The notes: generated from the sequence alone by a model not told the origin. A DNA stretch of 64,000 nt from Polyangiaceae bacterium (GCA_016715885.1 JADJXL010000028.1:372001-436000); one strand, 5' to 3'. Shown: positions 1 to 9,208, counted from the stretch's first letter. Translations and numbers: made by a program.

Positions 1-336
1 CTGGACGACCGACCATATTCCGAGCGGTCCTTTTTCGAGTCGCGCGGCAAGGTCCTCGCCGTCCAGCCATTCCATTGCGAGGTAATGCGTGCCCGTGCCC
101 ATCATTCCATGATCGACATAGCGCGCGACATTGGGGTGGCGGAGCCTTTCGAGCGTCCTGACTTCGCGTTGAAACCAGCCTAGATCATGCCCTTCAACGC
201 GCATGATTTTCAGCGCGACGGCCTGATCATCACGCAAATCCCGTGCGCGAAACACTTCGCCCATGCCTCCGCGGCCAGCGAGCCGTTCGATCACGAAACG
301 GCCTGCAACGGTGTCTCCCGGTCGCGCGTGCATCAT
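1..336 (-). CDS. Ser/Thr protein kinase, N-terminal part (cut by window edge)
   Basis: Only the first 112 codons are inside the window; the frame is open to base 1. The protein shows a Hanks-type N-lobe: a glycine-rich loop GRGGMG at residues 21-26, the ATP-binding lysine in VALK (K43), a likely alpha-C glutamate (E58) and a hinge segment MEWLDGEDL at 88-96 shared with the other kinases here. The catalytic loop lies outside. Two adjacent ATGs (336 and 333) are possible starts; neither has a clear ribosome binding site. It is on the same strand as the AAA/PD-(D/E)XK gene upstream, 145 bp away. Whether it carries C-terminal ATPase/TPR modules, like the kinase at 3398-7255, cannot be seen. Confidence 0.9.
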   Translation of the reverse strand, partial: MMHARPGDTVAGRFVIERLAGRGGMGEVFRARDLRDDQAVALKIMRVEGHDLGWFQREVRTLERLRHPNVARYVDHGMMGTGTHYLAMEWLDGEDLAARLEKGPLGIWSVVQ

Positions 337-481
337 CAAAGTGCTTGCGACATAGCACAATCTTTACGCAATTGCAGCAATCGAATGCGCGGCAGCGCCA
401 TGAGACCTGAGAAGAAGACGACGGTCTATCGAGCAGCCGCACATGATTTGCGTGCGCCCGTCGGGTAATGCATCGTCCTAT

Positions 482-2269
482 CTACGCGCTCGATGCGGCC
501 GTCTCCCACGCCCAATAGCGCACGTCTTTCGTCCCGACGAACACCAAGACGCCCGCCCGCAAATGGTTGCCCAGCGTCAGCATCTTGACCAAGTCCGCGT
601 CCGCCGCATACCGCTCGATCTGCGCAAAACCTTTTGCAACTGCAGCTTCGATGTCCTTGTCCGTCGCGTCGGTCTTCACGTATTTCGCCTCGATGATCCA
701 CGCGTACTTGGCCGCCGATGCATTGCCTCGGAGCGCAAGCAACAAATCGCAATAACCCTGCGTGACCTCTTTTTCGCTCATCAAGTAAAACGAATTGGTT
801 TGCGACAAATACGCAAACAGCATCAGCTTCATCGTTTTTTCATCGAATTGGATGAGGTCCCGATTGCTGATGCGTCCAAGGACCTGCTTGTGGAACAAGT
901 CGAGCAAGGGTTGAATCTCGCCGTCCACCGACATCTTCCGGAGCGCGCTCGACACATCGGTCAAGTCGATTTGCAAGCCCTCGTGATCGGCCATGGCAAA
1001 CGCGACGTAACTCCATTGCAACTCGCGCATCACGCGGTTGGGGATGACGAGCTTGGGATCCGAGCTGGTCATCGCATCAGCGGAGAAGGTCAGCATCCCC
1101 ATGTAGTAAAAGAGCGACACGATTTGCGCTCGGCCAAAAAGCATCCTGGTGCCGAATTGCTCGACCAGGGGACTGGTGACCGATTCATTCGTCAAGATCT
1201 CTTCCAACAGCTCCCGTGTGCCGGTCTCTTGACCGCTCGTATTTCGAGCAATGCCGTAGAGGCGCCCATAATCGGTACGCACGTTCAAATCGAGCATTTG
1301 CCGGGGGTACCTGCCCGTCGCCAAGACCTGGCCGACGAAATACAGGACCAGCGTCGAGTTGTACATTTTGTCCTGCGCGTACACCGAAAATCGATACCCG
1401 TCGTAATACCGCTCCAGCGTTTCGAGCAGCGCTTTGCGATCACCAATGCGCGGATCGGCCGCCAAGTCGGGCCTGTCCCGGAGCATCAGGTCCACCGCGC
1501 GCTCGACGTCAGCCGCGGTAAAACCCGCCAGGGCATTCAATGCGTCGCGCTGCGACACGTGCGTGATGATGTTGAACCCGCTCGACAAGTCGTCCAGCAT
1601 GATGGGCGAAACGCCCGTGACGAACATCCGCGCGAGCGTGCTCGTCCGCGTGAATGCTTTCAGGCTTGCATAAAAGCTCCGCACGAACCCCGCACTGCGC
1701 ACGATGCCTTGGTAGGTGTCGATTAAGCCGTCCGAAAGCAGCCGATTACCAAAATGGTCGTATTCGTCGATCAGCAAATACACCTGATGTCCGGCGTAGC
1801 GGACCGCCGTCAAAAGGTCGGTCATGATCGCCGCGGTATCTTCGTCGTCGGAGTCGACGGCCCGCTCGAGCACGGATAGCTTGGGGACGAGCGCCATGTA
1901 GCGATGGATGAAAAAACGGATGCTTGCCTTGATCTGGATTGCAAAGCTCCGTCGGATTTCTTCGGTCGTACCCTCGGACGCGACGGGTGAAAAGTCGAGC
2001 GTCAACACGAGATACTTGTTTTTCTCGGGCGTGGGATGCTCGTGGACCCACAGTCCACCAAACAGCTCGTCGAATTTGTCGGCAAGAGCGATGTCGTAGT
2101 AGTTTTCGAGCGTGCTGATCAGTGTCGATTTGCCGAACCTGCGCGGCCGCAGGAAGATCAGGTACTTGCCGGCGTTCTCCAGGTGCGGGAAAAACGGGGT
2201 CTTGTCGACGTAAAAGGCGTTCTCCCGACGGAGAGCGGCAAAATCGCATGTTGCGTAGGCAATTTTCAT
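482..2269 (-). CDS. AAA-ATPase-like / PD-(D/E)XK nuclease-like protein, copy 1
   Basis: 595-aa protein matching the widespread family that joins an 'AAA-ATPase-like' domain to a C-terminal PD-(D/E)XK (DUF1703-type) domain. Visible motifs are a Walker A-like RPRRFGKSTL at 41-50, a Walker B-like LLIDEYDHF around 165-173, a sensor-like MFVTGVSPIML at 215-225, and a nuclease core of D508 plus EAK at 527-529. The cellular role of the family is unsettled; nuclease activity is inferred from the motif. The start at ATG 2269 is shared with copy 2 (7256-9043), which has the same length and most residues in common. Upstream, 72 bp of non-coding leader are also shared. No signal peptide or membrane segment is seen. 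Confidence 0.88.
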   Translation of the reverse strand: MKIAYATCDFAALRRENAFYVDKTPFFPHLENAGKYLIFLRPRRFGKSTLISTLENYYDIALADKFDELFGGLWVHEHPTPEKNKYLVLTLDFSPVASEGTTEEIRRSFAIQIKASIRFFIHRYMALVPKLSVLERAVDSDDEDTAAIMTDLLTAVRYAGHQVYLLIDEYDHFGNRLLSDGLIDTYQGIVRSAGFVRSFYASLKAFTRTSTLARMFVTGVSPIMLDDLSSGFNIITHVSQRDALNALAGFTAADVERAVDLMLRDRPDLAADPRIGDRKALLETLERYYDGYRFSVYAQDKMYNSTLVLYFVGQVLATGRYPRQMLDLNVRTDYGRLYGIARNTSGQETGTRELLEEILTNESVTSPLVEQFGTRMLFGRAQIVSLFYYMGMLTFSADAMTSSDPKLVIPNRVMRELQWSYVAFAMADHEGLQIDLTDVSSALRKMSVDGEIQPLLDLFHKQVLGRISNRDLIQFDEKTMKLMLFAYLSQTNSFYLMSEKEVTQGYCDLLLALRGNASAAKYAWIIEAKYVKTDATDKDIEAAVAKGFAQIERYAADADLVKMLTLGNHLRAGVLVFVGTKDVRYWAWETAASSA

Positions 2270-2341
2270 GGCTCGACGTGCTCGCGGGCGAACCTTAGCA
2301 CGACCGCAAGGAAAAGCGAAGCTGGCACCTCAGCCGTGGTG
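2270..2341 (-). repeat. Duplicated leader of AAA/PD-(D/E)XK copy 1
   Basis: These 72 bp directly upstream of the start codon match 9044-9115 with only four mismatches and no indels. In copy 1 an in-frame TGA lies within the leader, so the conservation is not due to a shared coding extension. It is either a conserved promoter/5' UTR or the remnant of a recent duplication. Similarity fades just beyond it. Confidence 0.8.
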
Positions 2342-2409
2342 GCAGCACCCATGAAATTTCCACCGCGCGCACGCATGACGCACGCACGGCGGGCTGACGT
2401 GGAATGGAC

Positions 2410-3042
2410 TCAAGTCCCTGTTTCTTCCGCCTCCGGCGCGGACGCACCGGGCGATGCGCGTAAATGAATGCGCCTATATTGTTTCGAACCCGGCCCATAA
2501 ACATTGCGCACGACTTGCTTGAAGCGCAAATACTTTTCATAGGTCGGGCCATATGCCGCAGCACGATCACTCCGCGCTTTCGACAAAGCTTTGTTTGCTG
2601 CAATGGATTCCGACAATTCCGTGGTCGTCTGCGACGCCTTCGTGCCAAATTCTCCGGCGAGCAGCACGTCAGCCCATTCCTTGCCAACATGATCATCAAT
2701 CAGGTCGAGCAACTGGGCAATGGCCTTGAGCTGATCGGTGTCCGTGGGTTGCGATTTGAGGGTATCCGGCAACTTCGTTCCCGGCAACATCGCCAATACC
2801 GCCGCTCGAGCCACTCGATACGGTGTGTCGAGTGAAGCCAATGCATCGAGGGCCTCACGGTTTTCCTTCGCAAATGCGCTCATCGCCGTCGACACTGCGG
2901 CTTCCGCAGCAAGGTAGGCCGCCGCGGCATCCGCGAGCGTCTCTTTGAACACGGCGACGACAATCGCATCGGCATTCGGCTCGTCGGCGATTTCGATCGA
3001 GCGCGTGATGACACGGGCAAATCGTTCGTAATCAATGGTCAC
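2410..3042 (-). CDS. Hypothetical protein, helical
   Basis: 210-aa protein of unknown function. I place the start at GTG 3042, which has a GGAG box about nine bases upstream; the longer open frame to 3351 runs into the 21-bp tandem repeat and is not credible as coding. The sequence is rich in Ala, Leu, Glu and Asp and looks largely alpha-helical, with a basic, Pro/Glu-containing tail. No signal peptide, membrane segment or catalytic motif is visible. It lies between AAA/PD-(D/E)XK copy 1 (same strand) and the kinase at 3398 (divergent), so a role linked to either is possible but unsupported. Confidence 0.7.
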   Translation of the reverse strand: MTIDYERFARVITRSIEIADEPNADAIVVAVFKETLADAAAAYLAAEAAVSTAMSAFAKENREALDALASLDTPYRVARAAVLAMLPGTKLPDTLKSQPTDTDQLKAIAQLLDLIDDHVGKEWADVLLAGEFGTKASQTTTELSESIAANKALSKARSDRAAAYGPTYEKYLRFKQVVRNVYGPGSKQYRRIHLRASPGASAPEAEETGT

Positions 3043-3139
3043 TTGGGGTCTCCAGGGTGCGAGGTCCGTAGGCGATGCTACACGCAAAGTTGGAGACAAA
3101 GCCAGCCTTCTTTCGCACGAACGTCGACCACGCACCGGC

Positions 3140-3347
3140 GAAGCTCCGGCACGGAGGGGCGAAGCTCCGCACGGAGAAAAGAAGCTCCAGCACGCACCGG
3201 CGAAGCTCCAGCACGCACCGGCGAAGCTCCGGCATGGAGGGGCGAAGCTCCGGCACGGAGAAACGAAGCTCCAGCATGCACCGGCGAAGCTCCAGCACGC
3301 ACCGGCGAAGCTCCGGCACGCACCGGCGAAGCTCCAGCACGCAGCAG
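3140..3347. repeat. 21-bp tandem repeat array, ten units
   Basis: The octamer GAAGCTCC recurs at 3140, 3161, 3181, 3202, 3223, 3244, 3265, 3286, 3307 and 3328: nine steps, eight of 21 bp and one of 20 bp. The typical unit is GCGAAGCTCC(A/G)GCACGCACCG with drifted units containing ACGGAG. Because 21 bp is seven codons and the unit lacks stops, long open frames run through it on both strands. There are no unique spacers, so it is not a CRISPR. It fills the divergent intergenic space between the hypothetical gene (start 3042) and the kinase (start 3398). Confidence 0.92.
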
Positions 3348-3397
3348 ACAATCATGGACGACTGTATTATCATGGACAAACTTTATCGACTGTATCT

Positions 3398-6300
3398 ATG
3401 CTGCCGCACATGCAACGAGGCGACGTCGTCGCGGAACGTTTCGAGATCGAAGCGTTGGTAGCGTCCGGCGGCATGGGCCAGATCTTCCGTGCGCAGGACC
3501 GGCAAAGCGGCGAGGTTGTCGCGGTCAAAGTGCTCCGTAGCGGCGCTCGTGAGCACCACGCGAGGTTTCAGCACGAGACGCGAGCGCTGTCCGAGTTGGC
3601 GCATCCGCGCATCGTGCGGTACGTGGCGCATGGAGTGGTCGCGACGTCGGGCGAGCCGTATCTCGCAATGGAGTGGCTGGAGGGCGAGGATCTGTCGCGG
3701 CGGCTCGCGCGAGCGGAGCTATCGCTCGAGGAAAGCATTGGCCTGGGCAAACAGATTGCCGAGGCACTTGGCGAGGCGCATGCGCGCGGAATCGTGCATC
3801 GGGATTTGAAGCCGAGCAATGTGTTTCTCGTGGGAGGCAGCGTAGACCAAATCAAAGTGGTCGATTTCGGGATTGCGCGACTCGATGGGGCAGCGCGCTT
3901 GACACGGACGGGAACGATCATGGGCACACCGGGGTACATGGCGCCGGAGCAAGTACAGAATGCTCGCGTGATCGATGCCCGAGCGGACGTGTTTTCGCTC
4001 GGCTGCGTGCTGTTCGAATGCGTGACGGGGATACCCGCGTTTACCGGCGAGCATTTGATGGCGCTGCTGGCCAAAGTGTTCATCGCCGAACCGCCTCGGC
4101 TGTGCGAATTGCGGCCCGATGCGCCGGCGGCATTGGAACAGCTATTGCTCCGAATGATGGCCAAAAACCCGGAAGCTCGGCCGCGAAATGGTGCGGCGGT
4201 GCTGGAAAACCTCGCAGCGCTCACCAAGGAATTGCCTCGGGGAACGACGCGTCGGGCATCGATTGCATTGACGAGCGGGGAGCGGCGGACCATGACGGTG
4301 ATCGTCATTGAAGCGGAAAGGCGAGAGGACGTGACGCTCGAAGGCCACGCGGCGCAAACGGCGCAGATGCTCCGCGAGGGTACCGAGACTTTTGGCGGGC
4401 GGCTCGATGTACTACGTGACGGATCGGCCGTGGCATCGATGGGTGCAATGGGCCTCGCGACGGATCAAGCGGCGCAGGCGGCGCGATGTGCATTGTGGTT
4501 GCACGCGAATACGAATGGTCGCGCCGTCGCGCTCGCGACGGGCCGAGGTGAATTGACGGGCAGAATGGCGGCGGCCGAAGCGATTGACCGGGCGGTGAAG
4601 CTGCTGGAGTCGCGGCCGGCTGCGGTGGCAATCGACGAAATGACTGCGCGATTGCTCGACGGGCGATTCGACGTGCGCGAGACGGAGGCGGGCGCGACAT
4701 TGCACGGCGAGCGCGAAATCGCCGAAGAAGCGCGATTGCTCCTGAAAAAGGCGACGCCTTGTGTCGGACGAGATCGCGAGCTTTCGACATTATCGCAGAT
4801 GTTCGCGGAATCCATCGAAGAGCGAACGGCGCAGGCAGCGCTCGTGGTGGCGGCGGCAGGAATGGGCAAATCGCGTCTTTCGCAGGAGCTTTTGGCGAGG
4901 CTTCGGGCAAACGATACGCCCATGGCGGTGTGGATTGCGCGCGGCGACGTATTGCGTGTGGGCTCGGCGCTGGGGCTGCTAGGTCAAGCGCTTCGCCATG
5001 CGTGCGGGATTCGTGGCGACGAACCATTGCCTGAGCGTCGTGAAAAACTGCTCGGCCGGGTAGCGGAACGCGTGGGGGCGCAGCATCGACAGCGCGTGGC
5101 GGAGCTGCTCGGTGAAATTGCAGGTGTACCCTTCCCCGAAGATTCGAGCGAGCTATTGCGTGCAGCGCGCCGCAATACGCAGATCATGACGGATGAAATG
5201 CGTCGCGCGTGGCTCGATTTTCTGCGTGCCGAATGCGCAGTGCAACCGGTGCTGCTGGTGCTGGAGGATCTGCATTGGGGGGATTTGCCGACGGTGCAAT
5301 TCGTGGATGCGGCATTGCGGGATGTTTCGGAAGAGCCGTGGATGGTGCTGGCCATTGCGCGCCCGGAAGTGCATTCGCTTTTCCCCGAGCTTTGGGAGGG
5401 GCGGCACCTGCAAGAGATTCAGCTCAAACCGCTGGGCAAAAAGGCGAGCGAGCGATTGGTGCGCCAGGTGCTCGGCGAGGACATCGGTGCGGAAACGCTG
5501 GAGCGGCTCATCGCGCAAGCGGACGGGAATGCGTTTTACTTGGAAGAACTGATCCGTGCAGCGGCGGAGCGAAAGGGAGAAGGCTTTCCCGAGACGGTCG
5601 TGGCGATGGTGCAATCGAGGCTCGCGGCATTGGATGACGAGGATCGTCGCGCATTGCGAGCGGCAGCGGTGTTTGGCGAGGCATTCTGGCCAGGAGGTGT
5701 CGCGGCGTTATTGGATCGTGCGGATCGGCCAGCACAGGTGCGAAACCGATTGCTGCATTTGGTCGAGCGCGAGGTGCTGGTGAAACGGCCCGAGAGTCGA
5801 TTTGCGGGACAGGTGGAGCTCGCATTTCGGCACGTGCTGCTGCGGGAAGGCGCGTATGCGATGCTGACGGAGGAGGATCGGAGGCTTGGGCATAAGCTCG
5901 CTGGCGAATGGCTGGAGCGGGCTGGGGAAAGGGATCCAAGGCTGTTGGCGGAGCATTTTGATAGGGGTGAGCAAGGGGAACGGGCGGCGGCGTATTACCT
6001 GCGTGCGGCCGAGCAGGCGCTGGAAGGGGGTGATTACGCGGTCGCGATCAAGCTGTCGGAGCGGGGAGTAGCACTGGGGCAGGAGCCTGGGTTGATGGCA
6101 GGCATGCGGGCAGTCGAGGCGGATGCCAAGTTCCAGTTGGGGGATTTTCGGGCCGCATCCGATGCGGCCGGCGTGACACTGAAACACGCTCGCCCCGGGA
6201 GCCGAACCGCCAGCCGAGCGCTTTACGCCGGAATCGCTTGTGCGATGTACTTGCGTGACGAGGAGGCGCTGCATGAGCGAGTTCAATCGCTCCAACATAT

Positions 6301-7255
6301 GGAGTTCGAGCCAGATGCGATTCCCTTGCTCGCAGCCACCCTAGTTTCGCTCATTGTTTCGCATATATACGCGGCGGAGCGCCGCCAAGCTGAATTGAAT
6401 CTGCGGCGACTCGAACAGATGACGGCAAACCGCGACCCGATTGCATCTGCCTGGGCCGAGCTCGCCCGTGCACTTTGTGCGTGTCATATCGATCGGAATC
6501 CGTGGGGCTTTCTTCAGCACGCGACGAGCGCTATTTCTCTTCGCAAGCAATCGGGCATCGGCCGCGAGCTTCCGTACACGCGCTGGAGTGTCGCCGCTGC
6601 CCATTGGATGCTCGGTCAATTCGATCTCGCGGACGATCTGTACATCATCTTGTACGCTGAAAGCCCGGAAGGGAGTATGGACGCATTCGCCACCCAGAGC
6701 CATCGTTCAGTCATGCGCATTGATCAACGCAAGCTGGATGAAGCCGCCGCCCTCGCCGCCTGGATGCTGCGAGCGGCAAACGAGATGATTTTGCGCCGAA
6801 TATCTCGCTTGGTGCTTGCCGAAGCTCAACTTTATGGCGGAGCGCTCGACGCAGCGGAGTCGGAACTGCTCAGCGTCGCGGAAATTGACACGGCGGAACC
6901 TTATTTGCGTCTTTGGTATCTCGCCGTCATGGCTCGACTTCGACTCGCACAAGGACGCGCGGAAGACGCCAGAGACATTGCCGAACTCGCGTTCTCCCAA
7001 TCCATTGCCTGCGGTATGGGGTATTGCAACCGCCACGCCCTCCTCCTCCTCGTCCGCGCCGAAGCTCACCACGCCCTCGGCAATCTCGACGCCGCCCGCG
7101 ACGCCATTCGCGAAGCACGCGACGACCTCCTGCGCCGTGCTGCGTTCATTCCGGATTCCGAGCCCGAAGTGCGCCGCTCGTTCCTCGAAAACATCCCCGA
7201 CCATCGTAGAACCCTCGAGCTTGCCCGCGAATGGCTGGGCGACGACTCGTCGTAG
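3398..7255 (+). CDS. Ser/Thr kinase with cyclase-like, AAA-ATPase and TPR-like regions
   Basis: 1285-aa multidomain signalling protein. Residues about 15-280 are a complete Hanks kinase: K44, HRDLKPSN at 134-141, DFG at 156-158 and MAPEQ at 181-185. Residues about 297-440 resemble a degenerate nucleotide-cyclase domain, as often found between kinase and ATPase in such proteins. From about 457 a STAND/AAA-like ATPase follows: Walker A AAAGMGKS ending near 492 and Walker B VLLVLEDLHWGD near 618-629. The C-terminal third is helical and TPR-like. I chose ATG 3398 just before the kinase domain; the frame is open back to 3035 through the tandem repeat, so an N-terminal extension cannot be excluded. 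It ends directly against the stop of the convergent copy 2 gene. Confidence 0.9.
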   Translation: MLPHMQRGDVVAERFEIEALVASGGMGQIFRAQDRQSGEVVAVKVLRSGAREHHARFQHETRALSELAHPRIVRYVAHGVVATSGEPYLAMEWLEGEDLSRRLARAELSLEESIGLGKQIAEALGEAHARGIVHRDLKPSNVFLVGGSVDQIKVVDFGIARLDGAARLTRTGTIMGTPGYMAPEQVQNARVIDARADVFSLGCVLFECVTGIPAFTGEHLMALLAKVFIAEPPRLCELRPDAPAALEQLLLRMMAKNPEARPRNGAAVLENLAALTKELPRGTTRRASIALTSGERRTMTVIVIEAERREDVTLEGHAAQTAQMLREGTETFGGRLDVLRDGSAVASMGAMGLATDQAAQAARCALWLHANTNGRAVALATGRGELTGRMAAAEAIDRAVKLLESRPAAVAIDEMTARLLDGRFDVRETEAGATLHGEREIAEEARLLLKKATPCVGRDRELSTLSQMFAESIEERTAQAALVVAAAGMGKSRLSQELLARLRANDTPMAVWIARGDVLRVGSALGLLGQALRHACGIRGDEPLPERREKLLGRVAERVGAQHRQRVAELLGEIAGVPFPEDSSELLRAARRNTQIMTDEMRRAWLDFLRAECAVQPVLLVLEDLHWGDLPTVQFVDAALRDVSEEPWMVLAIARPEVHSLFPELWEGRHLQEIQLKPLGKKASERLVRQVLGEDIGAETLERLIAQADGNAFYLEELIRAAAERKGEGFPETVVAMVQSRLAALDDEDRRALRAAAVFGEAFWPGGVAALLDRADRPAQVRNRLLHLVEREVLVKRPESRFAGQVELAFRHVLLREGAYAMLTEEDRRLGHKLAGEWLERAGERDPRLLAEHFDRGEQGERAAAYYLRAAEQALEGGDYAVAIKLSERGVALGQEPGLMAGMRAVEADAKFQLGDFRAASDAAGVTLKHARPGSRTASRALYAGIACAMYLRDEEALHERVQSLQHMEFEPDAIPLLAATLVSLIVSHIYAAERRQAELNLRRLEQMTANRDPIASAWAELARALCACHIDRNPWGFLQHATSAISLRKQSGIGRELPYTRWSVAAAHWMLGQFDLADDLYIILYAESPEGSMDAFATQSHRSVMRIDQRKLDEAAALAAWMLRAANEMILRRISRLVLAEAQLYGGALDAAESELLSVAEIDTAEPYLRLWYLAVMARLRLAQGRAEDARDIAELAFSQSIACGMGYCNRHALLLLVRAEAHHALGNLDAARDAIREARDDLLRRAAFIPDSEPEVRRSFLENIPDHRRTLELAREWLGDDSS

Positions 7256-9043
7256 CTACGCGCTCGATGCGGCCGTGTTCCACGCCCAATATCGCACGTC
7301 TTTCGTCCCGACGAACACCAAGACGCCAGCTCGCAAATGGTTGCCCAGCGTCAGCATCTGGACCACGTCCGCGTCCGAAACATACCGCTCGATCTGCGCA
7401 AAACCCTCTTGCACCGCTGCCTCGATTTCCTCGTCCGTCGCGTCCGTCTTCACATACTTCGCTTCGATGATCCACGCATACTTCGCTGCGGATGCATTAC
7501 CTTTTAGCCCGAGCAACAAATCGCAATATCCCTGGGCGACCTCTTTTTCGCTCATCAGATAAAACGAATTGGTTTGCGACAAATACGCAAAGAGCATCAG
7601 CTTCATCGTTTTTTCGTTGAATTGCATGAGGTCCCGATTGCTGATGCGGGAGATGACCTGCTTATGGAAAACATCGAGCAGCGGCTGGATGTCGCCATGC
7701 TTCGCCATGGTGGCCAATGCCGTTGCCACGTGGCTCATGTCGATGCGGATGTCGTCGTGATCCGCCAGGGCAAACACAAGATAACTCCACTGCAATTCGC
7801 GCATGACCCGATTGGGAATCACGAACACGGGTATCGTTTCTTCCGCCGCATTCGGCCCGAACGTCAGCATGCCCATGTAATAAAAAAGCGACACGATCTG
7901 CGCGTCGCCGAAATGCATCTTCGTCCCGAATTGCTCCACCAGCGGGCTCGCGACCGATTCACTCGTCAAGATCTGTTCCAAAAGCTCCCGTGTGCCGGTC
8001 TCTTGACCGCTCGTATTTCGGGCAATGCCGTAAAGACGGCCATAATCAGTACGCACGTTCAAATCGAGCATTTGATCGGGGTAGTATCCCGAAGCGAGCA
8101 CCTTTCCAAGGAAGTACAGGACAAGCGTCGAATTGTACATCTTCTCGGTAGCTCGTTTGGAAAACCTATACCCGTCGTAATACCGCTCCAGGGTTTCGAG
8201 CAGCGCTTTGCGATCGCCAATGCGCGGATCGGCCGCCAAATCGGGCCTGTCCCGAAGCATCGTGTCCACCGCGCGTTCGACGTCCGCCGTCGTGAACCCA
8301 GCCAAGGCATTCAACGCATCGCTCTGCGACACGTGCGTGATGATGTTGAACCCACTCGACAAGTCATCCAGCATGATGGGCGAAACGCCCGTGACGAACA
8401 TCCGCGCCAGCGTGCTCGTGATTGTAAATGCCTTCAAACTGGCATAAAAGCTCCGCACGAATCCCGCACTGCGCACGATGTCCTGGTAGGTGTCGATCAA
8501 GCCATCCGAAAGCAGCCGATTGCCAAAATGGTCGTATTCGTCGATCAGCAAATAGACCTGGTGCTCTGCGTCGCGGACGACCGTAAAGAGCTCCGTCATG
8601 ATCGCGGCGGTATCTTGGTCGTCCGAACGGACCCGTGCTTCCAGCGTCGAGAGCCTGGGAACGAGTTTTTCGTACCGCCAGATGAACGACCGGACGGATG
8701 CCTTGATCTGGATTGCAAAGCTACGCCGGATTTCATCGGTGGTGCCCTCCGACGCGACGGGCGAAAAATCGAAACGCAGAACGAGATACTTGTTTTTCTC
8801 GGGCGTCGGGTGCTCATGGATCCACAGTCCGCCAAACAGCTCGTCGAATTTGTCGGCAAGAGCGATGTCGTAATAATTTTCGAGCGTGCTGATCAGGGTC
8901 GATTTGCCGAACCTGCGCGGCCGCAGGAAGATCAGGAACTTGCCGGCGTTTTCTAGGTGCGGGATGAACGGAGTCTTGTCGACGTAAAACGCTTTCTCCC
9001 GACGGAGAGCGGCAAAATCACATGTTGCGTAGGCAATTTTCAT
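7256..9043 (-). CDS. AAA-ATPase-like / PD-(D/E)XK nuclease-like protein, copy 2
   Basis: 595-aa paralogue of the protein encoded at 482-2269, same length and same order of motifs: a FGKST Walker A-like loop near 45-49, IDEYD Walker B, and the C-terminal core with D508 and EAK at 527-529. I use the ATG at 9043, homologous to the start of copy 1; the frame continues 32 codons further upstream, but that stretch corresponds to untranslated leader in copy 1. Its stop codon (7256-7258) directly abuts the stop of the convergent kinase gene. Divergence between copies is concentrated in surface-like segments such as residues 395-455. The function of the family is not established. Confidence 0.88.
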   Translation of the reverse strand: MKIAYATCDFAALRREKAFYVDKTPFIPHLENAGKFLIFLRPRRFGKSTLISTLENYYDIALADKFDELFGGLWIHEHPTPEKNKYLVLRFDFSPVASEGTTDEIRRSFAIQIKASVRSFIWRYEKLVPRLSTLEARVRSDDQDTAAIMTELFTVVRDAEHQVYLLIDEYDHFGNRLLSDGLIDTYQDIVRSAGFVRSFYASLKAFTITSTLARMFVTGVSPIMLDDLSSGFNIITHVSQSDALNALAGFTTADVERAVDTMLRDRPDLAADPRIGDRKALLETLERYYDGYRFSKRATEKMYNSTLVLYFLGKVLASGYYPDQMLDLNVRTDYGRLYGIARNTSGQETGTRELLEQILTSESVASPLVEQFGTKMHFGDAQIVSLFYYMGMLTFGPNAAEETIPVFVIPNRVMRELQWSYLVFALADHDDIRIDMSHVATALATMAKHGDIQPLLDVFHKQVISRISNRDLMQFNEKTMKLMLFAYLSQTNSFYLMSEKEVAQGYCDLLLGLKGNASAAKYAWIIEAKYVKTDATDEEIEAAVQEGFAQIERYVSDADVVQMLTLGNHLRAGVLVFVGTKDVRYWAWNTAASSA

Positions 9044-9115
9044 GGCTCGACGTGCTCGCGGGCGAACCTTAGCACGACCGCACGGGAAAGCGAAGCAGGC
9101 ACCTCGGCCGTGGTG
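9044..9115 (-). repeat. Duplicated leader of AAA/PD-(D/E)XK copy 2
   Basis: Counterpart of 2270-2341: 72 bp, four mismatches, no gaps, ending at the start codon. It extends the duplicated unit upstream of the gene, while at the 3' end homology stops at the stop codon. Confidence 0.8.
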
Positions 9116-9208
9116 AAACCCGACGTGTGCAGCACGCATGAAGTTCGAGTGTTGCTTCCTCTTGACCTTGACGGTCTCGTCGTCGAACCAAATGCGTGCC
9201 CCGTTCGG

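Noticed and set aside
443..1726. 427-codon open frame antisense to AAA/PD-(D/E)XK copy 1
   Set aside because: A similar antisense frame occurs in copy 2 (7574-8956), as expected from sequence duplication, but neither has a start signal or protein features.
3140..3347. Possible CRISPR array
   Set aside because: Units are contiguous 21-bp repeats without unique spacers and no cas genes are present.
2410..3351. Longer 313-codon version of the hypothetical gene
   Set aside because: The N-terminal extension is translated from the tandem repeat and the GTG at 3042 has a proper ribosome binding site.
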